The notes under the pieces are model-generated. The model searched no databases and had not been told where the DNA came from. It saw only the letters and a program-made list of their open reading frames with translations. A stretch of 64,000 bases of DNA from Impatiens glandulifera (taxonomy: Eukaryota > Streptophyta > Magnoliopsida > Ericales > Balsaminaceae): NCBI RefSeq assembly GCF_907164915.1, contig NC_061864.1, forward strand, positions 20,806,484-20,870,483, given 5' to 3'. Shown here in pieces: positions 57,033 through 64,000 of this stretch; positions within the stretch are counted from its first letter, which is position 1, and the number at the start of each line of letters is the position of its first letter. Both the position numbers and the translations under genes were made by a program.

Positions 57033-57740
57033 ATGTCGAGCCGATCTTTGGGAAATTTCCTAAGCGTCGATTTCAACTCATGTATGGCAGAATGGGACTA
57101 TGACCATCCAAAGAAACACATGTTTGAAAGCCTTATTGTCACCGGTCTTCAAACCTTCCTCGAAGAATCCGGTCCTATTCTGATTGAAGATGTCAAGGAA
57201 TTCTTCAGAAATGCCTGCAACTGGGGCGATCGTATTGTCACCACTGTAAGGAATCATACCTTCCGGCTTGATGAAGCCGAATTTGCCACCCTCTTCAATC
57301 TGCCCAAAGAAGGGTTCTCTGATTTCCCAACCATGGAGGGACTTGATGAATACTACTATGGGTTACGCTGTTCTGCCACCCTTGATCCGGTGGAAACCCA
57401 TGGGTTAAAAACCCGCCTCGGTCGTAGTACTCAGCTACTTCTTGAGATTGTCACTCGATCCATTCTGTGCCAATCTCCAAATCAGCGGTATTCAAAGAAT
57501 ACCTACAACATCATGACCCACATCTACCACCAAACGCCCATCAATTGGTCAGCGGTCCTCTTTCAAAACTTGAGGAATATGGTGCTGACCAAGAAAGGTC
57601 TCGGCTTTGCACCTCACATCAGCAAGTTGATTCTCAAGTACCGGCCAGATTTTGGACCGGGCACGCCGGCATCCCCCTCAAACATTCTTGATGCAGATGC
57701 GGTGGTGGAAAAGTATTCCAGAATGGTGCTTACTGCTTAA
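57033..57740 (+). CDS. Sirevirus accessory ORF B, 235 aa
   Basis: The frame is open well upstream, but the family similarity starts at the ATG at 57033 (MSSRSLGNFLSVDFNSC), and the TATA box sits between the upstream frame and this ATG. Shared blocks with ORF A and C: VDF, TGLQTFL, VKEFFRNACN, FRLDEAEFATLFNLPKEGF, THGLKTRL, TPINWSAVLFQNL and GFAPHISKLI. It ends soon after the shared domain, with no tail. No membrane segment. Intact frame. Function unknown; I infer that it is a diverged duplicate of ORF A or C. Confidence 0.8.
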   Translation: MSSRSLGNFLSVDFNSCMAEWDYDHPKKHMFESLIVTGLQTFLEESGPILIEDVKEFFRNACNWGDRIVTTVRNHTFRLDEAEFATLFNLPKEGFSDFPTMEGLDEYYYGLRCSATLDPVETHGLKTRLGRSTQLLLEIVTRSILCQSPNQRYSKNTYNIMTHIYHQTPINWSAVLFQNLRNMVLTKKGLGFAPHISKLILKYRPDFGPGTPASPSNILDADAVVEKYSRMVLTA

Positions 57741-57802
57741 ATGTTTATCTTTCGTATCATTCTATCGGTTTTCTCTATGTACTCTTTCGTATCGGTCTCT
57801 TG

Positions 57803-57808
57803 AATAAA
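57803..57808 (+). terminator. Possible polyadenylation signal after ORF B
   Basis: AATAAA about 60 bases after the ORF B stop, consistent with a separate ORF B transcript. Plant signals are loose, so this is weak alone. Confidence 0.35.
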
Positions 57809-58006
57809 ATATCGTTTCAGTTTCAATGACCGTGTCTCTCTACTCTTTGCGCATTTATCTAAGTAACCGAATATTAACTCGTTCTTATCCGGTTTCATAA
57901 AATCTGATCAAAACTGTTAATCGAAATGTCTGATTAGACTTAGAAACCGATTATTCATTCGGTCTCAAAGAAAAGAAAGCGTCATCCATGACATAGGCTA
58001 AGTGTT

Positions 58007-58148
58007 TTGGAGGGAAAATTCCCGCTCAAAATTGCCGCCCACAGTTTTCGGTTTCCCGCCCATAGTTTGGCGTACTTTTACCTTGGAGGGAAAATTCCCG
58101 CCCATTCATGATGGGACGGTTGGGCTTCCAAACCGTGACTATAAAAGG
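58007..58148 (+). promoter_or_regulatory. Putative internal promoter 3 of ORF C with duplicated GGGAAAATTCCCGC motif
   Basis: TTGGAGGGAAAATTCCCGC occurs at 58007-58025 and again at 58083-58101, 76 bases apart. A TTTCCCGCC at 58052-58060 lies between them. All three contain TTCCCGC, the core of E2F sites. The TATA box TATAAAAGG (58140-58148), preceded by AACCGTGAC and followed by GGGCC, is 111 bases before the ORF C ATG. Confidence 0.55.
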
Positions 58149-58250
58149 GGGCCTTCGATCATTTCTTTCATTCTCACGCGAATTCACTTTATCTCTCTAA
58201 CTTTTCTAAACTCTTTGAAGCCGTTTTCCCTCATTCTCAAACTCTTCAAC

Positions 58251-61034
58251 ATGGGTCGTGATTCGGCGCTGTTCAAACTATACTCTCAAGTGGATTTCGA
58301 GGAAATCCGGCAGAATGGGACGACCGAAGCGAAGGACGTTATTGATAAGCTGATTAAGACCGGTCTGGGATATTTCCTAGGCGGTCCTCACGTAATTTAT
58401 AAGGAAGCGGTCGAAGAATTCTTCAACACCGCAAGCGTCTCCTACGACAGGATCATCGCAACGGTTTGCGGTTCCCAAATCGAGATCACCGAAGCTTTGG
58501 TGGCCGAAAGCTTGCGTCTCCCAACAACTGGCCAGGATGCAAAGGCAGAAATAGACAATGACACCTTTGAGACAGCGTGCCGATTCTTATCGGCAACCAC
58601 TGAGCCGATCACGACATCCGGAAGTAAAAATATGCTGAAGCCGGAATATATCCCGGCATGTGACGTTTTCGCCAGGGCGATACTGGCAAGGGGAGGAAAC
58701 TTCAGCAACCTCACCAAAGACAAAATCAAGATGATAATCGGTCTGCTGGAAGGAAAAGAGGTTAACTGGGCAAGAGCAGTGTTCGGCAATCTCATGGACA
58801 TGGTGAAACCGGATTCAACCCGGTCATGGGGATATGCCGTACCCCTCGGTAAGATCTTCATTCACTTGAACCTCAACGTCGGTCCCGGTGTTGAGCTAAT
58901 AAAACGTTGCATCATTCGATCGAGGCAATTTCTTCCAAGAACGCAGTCGGCCTCCAGTTCCACAGGTGGCCGAAAGAAGAAAGCCGCAAAGAAAGATGCC
59001 CCGGCAAAAGCAAAGACCGGAGGAAAGAGGAAAGAAAAGATAACTTTCGAAGACCCACCGCAACAAACAGAGGATGAGGAGTGGGCCCCTGAGGAAACCG
59101 ACCCGGAGAGGACCGAAGATGAAACGGTCCATGACGACGATCATTCGGCTCGGAGTCCGAACGATGCCGAACAAAGCGCTAATCCTGAAACCACCGAGGG
59201 TGAAGAAGGGGGCGATACAGGAGCCAATGATGAAGGCCACGACAGGGAAGAGGCCGACGAAGCCGAGGCCGAAAGACTAGCCCAGAATATCTTTCACGGC
59301 ATCAACAAGCGAGACGAGGACGTCATAGACTTATATTTGGAGTGGCATGAGTACCGGTTCAATACAAAGTATAGAGATATCCTACCGAACTCCCCGCAAC
59401 AGGATTGCATCGCCAGATTGGAGGAAGTAGAGGACATGATCTTCCGCCTCACAAAATCCAACACAATTCAGGAGGTACAATGCCGAACTTGCCTCCTGAT
59501 ACCGAGAAGCCACCTTCGGAAATTAAAAAGGCGCATCAGAAAGATTAAGGAAGAATATGCCGAAGGGGGATCGGTGTCTACCATAGCGCCGCGAGTATTA
59601 TCAAAGCTTGAAAAGGGCAAACTGGAAATACGTCAAGAAATAGAGCGGCTGGAAGCAATATGCAACCAAAAGCAAGTACCGGTCTACACCGCTCCGGTAA
59701 TCGAAGAATTTCCAGTTGACTGCCCAACACCTTCAAGAGAGGAAGTTGAGACACCAAGGGATATTGAGGCACCGATGCAAGAAGACGTTGAGGTACCGAC
59801 TTCAAAAATTGTTGAGGTACAAATTTTAGAAGATGTCGAGGTACCAATCTCAGAAATTGCGGCAACGAACTTGGAGGATGCGGTCACATTAGAACCTCCT
59901 AATGAGAATGCTGCACTGATAGACTCCAGTGAGAGAGCCGATCCTGATCCCACCGAGCAATCAATTCCCTCTCCACCACCGGAAGCCACCGCATCGGCTC
60001 CTCCTAAAGAACAGATTGAAGACCGGCTCCAAAAGTTTGAAGCATCTGTTTCGGGGAGGATTGATGACCAACTTAAGAAGTTTGAAATGTCCATATCAGG
60101 GCAGATTGAAGACCGGCTTCAGCAGCTTGACGCATCCATTTCAGAGCGGATCGATGACCGCGTTCAAGTACACGAAGTATCCAAGTTTCAACCGCTCAAG
60201 GATAGTTGCAATAAAATATTTGATTCGGCCCTGCAGTTCGCCGATGTGACAAAAAAGCTTATGGATCAACATCAAGCACGCCTAGCAGAACTCAGCACCG
60301 GACTATGGGAAGAGGCCGGTGAACGCGAAAATTGTGTTCAGCGAACCGCAGCTCTGGAGGCTATGACCTCAGCCTTAAAGAAGGATTTCGAACGGGTCGA
60401 CGCGACAATCGACCGGGTCTCGGTATTGGAAAAGAAAAACGAAGATCTCGTGGCCGAAGTAAAGGCACTTACTGCACAGATGGCCGAAATCCTAAAAGCT
60501 AAGGAAAACGCAGATGCCGCGGCTATAGAGGCTGATGCTCTAGTGGCTAAAAAGGTCCAGGATGCGCTGGACGTCGAAGCTAGCAAAGATAAAGGGGCGC
60601 CGCGTTCGTCTCAACTGACCGAAGCAGATTTGGAAGCCGAAAGAATAAGAAGAGCCGAGATCTTATATCCAGGGTATGCTGAAAAAGTGGCAAGTCAGGC
60701 TGCGGAGGATGCCGCACGGTTGGAAAGGGAGGCACGAAGGCTGGCGGGCTATGAAACGGAAAACGAGAAAAAGAAGAAGGCGGCCGCCTCCGCTTCAGCA
60801 CCGACAAAAAGAAAGAGGCCGGCTCCTAAGAAAGTTCGGATAGTCGAGATGCTAAATGAAATATCTGACCCAGTTGCTACGGGTACTTCGCAGCAAGCCG
60901 ACCTAGTTGAAGACGAAGTCGAAGAACAGCTGCGGTCCCGGTCTAAAAGACCACGACCCTCCCAACAGACCAGGCAACCGCAACCGCAACCGAAGAAAAA
61001 GAAAAGCGCCTACGAATTCACGGACTCGGAATAG
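58251..61034 (+). CDS. Sirevirus accessory ORF C, 927 aa: shared domain plus long charged coiled-coil tail
   Basis: The first ATG in frame, 58251, gives MGRDSALFKLYSQVDFEEIR and aligns with ORF A and B starts. Residues 1-225 are the shared domain (TGLGYFL, AVEEFFNTA, SGSKNMLKPEY, VNWARAVFGNL, GPGVELI). Then a basic stretch (GGRKKKAAKKDA), a long acidic region (TEDEEWAPEETDPERTEDE), a helical region with KLKRRIRKIKEEY near 430, degenerate EDVEVP repeats near 500-540, and about four 14-residue repeats (QIEDRLQKFEASVSG type) near 588-640. Coiled coil continues to about 830. Basic runs near 850 (TKRKRPAPKK), SRSKRPRPS and a final PKKKK look like nuclear localisation signals. Intact frame. A structural or nuclear role is inferred only. 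Confidence 0.85.
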   Translation: MGRDSALFKLYSQVDFEEIRQNGTTEAKDVIDKLIKTGLGYFLGGPHVIYKEAVEEFFNTASVSYDRIIATVCGSQIEITEALVAESLRLPTTGQDAKAEIDNDTFETACRFLSATTEPITTSGSKNMLKPEYIPACDVFARAILARGGNFSNLTKDKIKMIIGLLEGKEVNWARAVFGNLMDMVKPDSTRSWGYAVPLGKIFIHLNLNVGPGVELIKRCIIRSRQFLPRTQSASSSTGGRKKKAAKKDAPAKAKTGGKRKEKITFEDPPQQTEDEEWAPEETDPERTEDETVHDDDHSARSPNDAEQSANPETTEGEEGGDTGANDEGHDREEADEAEAERLAQNIFHGINKRDEDVIDLYLEWHEYRFNTKYRDILPNSPQQDCIARLEEVEDMIFRLTKSNTIQEVQCRTCLLIPRSHLRKLKRRIRKIKEEYAEGGSVSTIAPRVLSKLEKGKLEIRQEIERLEAICNQKQVPVYTAPVIEEFPVDCPTPSREEVETPRDIEAPMQEDVEVPTSKIVEVQILEDVEVPISEIAATNLEDAVTLEPPNENAALIDSSERADPDPTEQSIPSPPPEATASAPPKEQIEDRLQKFEASVSGRIDDQLKKFEMSISGQIEDRLQQLDASISERIDDRVQVHEVSKFQPLKDSCNKIFDSALQFADVTKKLMDQHQARLAELSTGLWEEAGERENCVQRTAALEAMTSALKKDFERVDATIDRVSVLEKKNEDLVAEVKALTAQMAEILKAKENADAAAIEADALVAKKVQDALDVEASKDKGAPRSSQLTEADLEAERIRRAEILYPGYAEKVASQAAEDAARLEREARRLAGYETENEKKKKAAASASAPTKRKRPAPKKVRIVEMLNEISDPVATGTSQQADLVEDEVEEQLRSRSKRPRPSQQTRQPQPQPKKKKSAYEFTDSE

Positions 61035-61143
61035 GGACTATCCTTCCTTTTCTTATTTGCCTTAGTATTTATGCTTTGTCTTTTCCGGTTATCTATAAAT
61101 ATATATAAAGTTATTTTTGAATACCGGCCTTATTTTGCATTTC

Positions 61144-61201
61144 TACATGATTTTGATAATTTTAAATAAAATAATCAAAAAGGGAGAAATTGTTAGATAA
61201 A
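61144..61201 (+). repeat. Extra copy of the polypurine tract and LTR start
   Basis: 58 bases identical to 61307-61364, containing AAAAAGGGAGAAAT followed by TGTTAGATAAA, that is, the purine tract plus the first 11 bases of the LTR. The two copies are 163 bases apart. Only the second is joined to a full LTR. Confidence 0.85.
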
Positions 61202-61306
61202 AGATAAAGACTCTTCCAAAACTCCTCCCTCAAAATTTTTCGAAAAATTCTCTAAGTCCTTTTCAAAAACCGGCCAAACAAAACAACCGGCCTACGGTTG
61301 CAAACT

Positions 61307-61364
61307 TACATGATTTTGATAATTTTAAATAAAATAATCAAAAAGGGAGAAATTGTTAGATAAA
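61307..61364 (+). repeat. Polypurine tract at the 3' LTR junction (second copy of the 58-bp repeat)
   Basis: AAAAAGGGAGAAAT abuts the 3' LTR at 61354. This is the expected primer for plus-strand DNA synthesis. Confidence 0.85.
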
Positions 61365-62632
61365 TTCAGACCGGTTCAAATAAACCTAACTTAAACAAAC
61401 TTCCCACGCAGGAACAAGGAACCGGACCGGATGAACAAAAGAAAACCAACTGAAGAAACCGAACCGGTCAAGCTACCGAACCGGTCAAGCTACCAAACCG
61501 ATCAAGTGTATTCGGAACGTCACCGCACAAAGGAAGGATCGGCCAAAGCTTAAAACTAGATCCATCAAACAGCCGATTATCCACAAGACAAGAATAACCG
61601 GAAGAAGTCCGGTTACTTCACTACCAAAAGATATTCGGCCAAGTCAAGTGGCCGACTAGTACAAGAAGACACTTTGGGTATATGTTGAGAATGATACCAA
61701 AGGAACAGACTGAATACTTCCATATCCATGCAAGACTGAGGAAAGACTGTAGGCTGCAGAAAACAGTACTACCGGATCCTTCTACTTCGGGATAAGCCAG
61801 AAAGAAAATCTTCAAAGTACAGACAACTGTCCAAACAGACAGTGCCTACATTGAGTAAAAGACAAACCCAGCAGGTTTGCTTTACAGACCGGCAGGTCTG
61901 AAACAGGATACCAGGTCTGAGATTGACCGTCAGGTCTGAGACACTGAATCACTGCACCTCTGATCAGCCAATCGGATTCAAGGCAGTGAAATGCATATTT
62001 CACCTATAAAAGGAGGCAGTTGCAGAAGAGTAAATGCGGGACATACATTGGGATAACAAGAGTTAAGAGCATTTACTACAAGTGATAACAGTGTGGTATT
62101 CTAAGAAAGCCTAAGTGTTGAAAGTTAAAGTGTGTTCTACAATTTCGGTGTAAATTGTAAAAGTGTTATCGAGCAGAGAATAAGTCTCGATCGGCTTGTA
62201 TTTGTATTCCTTAGTGAATATCCTTCTCGCGGTTTCGAGAGGAAGGGGTGACGTAGGAGTTTTATCTCCGAACATCCATAAAATCTGTTGTGTTATTTAC
62301 TTTCTGTTGGCTTCATTACATAACCGACTAACTTAACCATACCGCTCCAAACCGAATCTATACTAACCATACCAAACATCCAGATTGCCAAAACCGACCC
62401 ACCATCTCCAAATCTTCATCATCCGAAACCGACCGTGCCTATCATACAAGTGTACCGCTTCAACCTGAAAGCAAACCTCTTCCGCGCTTGAACCTAGTTC
62501 AAGGGTTTGTGACAAGTTGTGTAGTATTGAAACCCCGGTGTTAATCTCTAACCGGATTAACCACCACCCTACGAGCGAGAATCGCTAACCGGTCCAACCC
62601 CCGGTCCACCAGCGGCGACCTAGATCCTAACA
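61354..62632 (+). repeat. 3' LTR of the Sirevirus
   Basis: 1279 bp. Compared with the 5' LTR I see a 17-base tandem duplication (GAACCGGTCAAGCTACC), a 21-base loss of one CAGGTCTGA unit, a 10-base loss in the inverted repeat before the TATA box, and about seven substitutions. The indels sum exactly to the 14-base length difference. Confidence 0.93.
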
Positions 62633-62637
62633 AAATT
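62633..62637. repeat. Target-site duplication AAATT (right)
   Basis: Same five bases as 48808-48812, directly after the ACA end of the 3' LTR. Confidence 0.9.
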
Positions 62638-64000
62638 TATTTTCACTTTTAAGTATATGCCTAATATTACAAAAGTTCTAACAATATCATCAAACATCTT
62701 AACTTTGACTCAGAATGTCAATAATAATACAACATTCATTGTCACTTAAATTAACAAAGTCAAGGGTCTTCTTTGTTAGACGTTATGTGATGAGAACATC
62801 CTGAATCATGAATCAATCCATTCTTGAATTGACTGTATGTATCGAAGTCACTCTCGAGAACTTTAGCCGATCGAATCTCGTTATATTTTGTGTTATTTTT
62901 TTGTTTTCTCTCTTTTTTTTAGTTTAAATGGTTACTCTAATCAATATTTGAAATCAGAGTTTCGTTGAGATTTAACCTAAACTAATTAAAGAGGAAGTAA
63001 TTATGTATGCATTCGGGTTTTGATTTAAAAAATTGATTGACAGCAATAGTGGAGAAAAATGATAAAACTTGCTTGACTAGTCGAAACTTCTGGACAAACA
63101 CATATTTTCAGCAGCGGTAACAAAAAAATAGACCTCTTTAATTTATAATTTATTTATCAATGAATGATTTAAACTTATTTCTCTCTAATGTCGTCACTTA
63201 CTACTATTATCTTCTCTCTCCCACTTTTTTCAACAAACAAATAGTAAAGTTACAACTTTTATTCTTTTATCAATTTAAGAATGAAATCTGAAATTTTTTT
63301 TCTCTCCGTCTATCAATTTATTTTTAGTAAAAAAGAGAAAATCAAAAATATTAATTTTAGCTTTTCACCTCTTAACAAAAGAAGAGACATACTTCTTATT
63401 GCCACGGCTGAAAATTCGTTATCGTCCGAAATCTTCGACTAGATAAGCAAACTTCACCATTTTTCTCTATCACCATTTTTCTCTATTTCATTCAGGTTTT
63501 AAATCAAAACCTGAACGTAAAACACAATATCTTTCACTCGAATTAGTTTATGTTAAAATTTTAATGATGCTCAAATATCAATGGTTAGTTCTAATAACTA
63601 CGCAAACTAATAAAATAGAGAAAATAAAAAGAAGAACACGAAATATAATGAGGTTCGATTAAAGTGTTTATGTCATTGGTAATGCCGTCAATTTTATTAA
63701 TCTTACTCTTATTACGTATATGCTATATATATAAATTAAGAGGTCATAAATTAATACAAAGATTAAACTACTCTGGACTTACTCAATCTAACTTTAAATT
63801 GACTTTAAATTGGGTATATAAACAAAGTATATATATATATATAAATTAATAAATTTATTAACATTTTTTAATTCAAATTCTCACTCACCTAACATTTTAA
63901 AAATATTTCCAATTAAGTTATAATGATGTTTTTCTATTATCAATAATACAAGTATTTAATCAATTTAACATGATTTAAGATTCCTTGGTTGAGTACCTAT
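62638..64000 (-). mobile_element. Old Copia, right part: gag/leader remnant, primer site and start of 5' LTR
   Basis: This resumes the host Copia after the Sirevirus. On the minus strand 63580-63563 reads TGATATTTGAGCATCAT, a decayed Met-tRNA primer site, immediately downstream of an LTR that begins (plus coordinates) at about 63582 and matches 44310-44480. The LTR probably continues beyond the right edge. The gag region between 62638 and about 63500 is too decayed to read. A (TA)n run lies at 63824-63842. Confidence 0.6.

Larger units (their letters stand above)
48813..62632 (+). mobile_element. Young Copia element, Sirevirus type, with three extra ORFs downstream of pol
   Basis: A 13.82 kb element with LTRs of 1293 and 1279 bp, TG..CA ends, an AAATT target duplication, a primer site for initiator Met-tRNA and a purine tract before the 3' LTR. 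Order: LTR, gag (613 aa), pol (PR-IN-RT-RNH, the Copia order), then ORF A, ORF B, ORF C, 3' LTR. The long gag, the primer site, the 3' extra coding region and the repeated purine tract fit Sireviruses. The LTRs differ by about seven substitutions and three indels in my reading, so insertion was recent. Pol has one in-frame stop, so this copy may not be autonomous. G+C is visibly higher, with frequent ACCGG/CCGGT words, than the decayed flanks. Confidence 0.93.

Noticed and set aside
58002..58250. 83-codon N-terminal extension of ORF C
   Set aside because: Begins with GTG, runs through the TATA box and repeats; the family similarity starts at ATG 58251.
55763..61034. Envelope-like protein, as often proposed for Sireviruses
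   Set aside because: No signal peptide, no clear transmembrane segment and no glycoprotein layout in ORFs A-C.

Overview
The window is nuclear DNA from a flowering plant, most likely a eudicot. It is AT-rich, with GT..AG introns, five recognisable or plausible plant genes with many exons, one small two-exon gene, MITE-like repeats, and a nest of LTR retrotransposons. There are no bacterial operons and no CRISPR array. Exon boundaries were worked out by hand from reading frame, splice sites and protein-family resemblance.

Left half (1-43.9 kb), host genes. On the minus strand, 836-2730 is the 5' part of a DUF789 gene; it runs off the left edge, and a LINE 3' fragment (1-510) lies in what should be its next intron. 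Divergent from it is a seven-exon gene for a TEX2/Nvj2-like lipid-transfer protein with an SMP domain (4360-11395, 793 aa). Next come an eight-coding-exon plant DYRK kinase with an N-terminal LisH motif (15134-25053, 1155 aa) and, convergent to it, a GRAM-domain GEM-like gene (26288-28895, minus strand, 226 aa). After a 5 kb AT-rich gap with an odd CTCGGTC minisatellite comes the 20-exon gene for V-ATPase catalytic subunit A (34074-41499, exactly 623 aa by my exon chain). Last is a small serine/histidine-rich protein of unknown function (42667-43858). MITEs and other small repeats sit in several introns.

Right half (44.3-64 kb), nested retrotransposons. An old, decayed Copia element on the minus strand (about 44.3 kb to the right edge) is split by a young 13.8 kb Copia element of Sirevirus type on the plus strand (48813-62632). 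The young element has 5-bp target duplications (AAATT), near-identical LTRs, an initiator-Met-tRNA primer site and a polypurine tract. A third unidentified repeat appears to sit inside the old Copia (about 46.67-48.03 kb).

The most interesting object is the young Sirevirus. Besides gag and pol (pol is broken by one in-frame TGA in integrase) it carries about 6 kb between pol and the 3' LTR with three further plus-strand ORFs (251, 235 and 927 aa). These are diverged copies of one another over about 220 residues. Each is preceded, 70-110 bp upstream of its ATG, by its own TATA box in a context resembling the LTR promoter. The third copy is fused to a long acidic and coiled-coil tail with internal repeats and basic nuclear-localisation-like runs, and its promoter region carries E2F-like TTCCCGC motifs. 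This looks like a retrotransposon carrying a small, tandemly duplicated, separately promoted accessory gene family.
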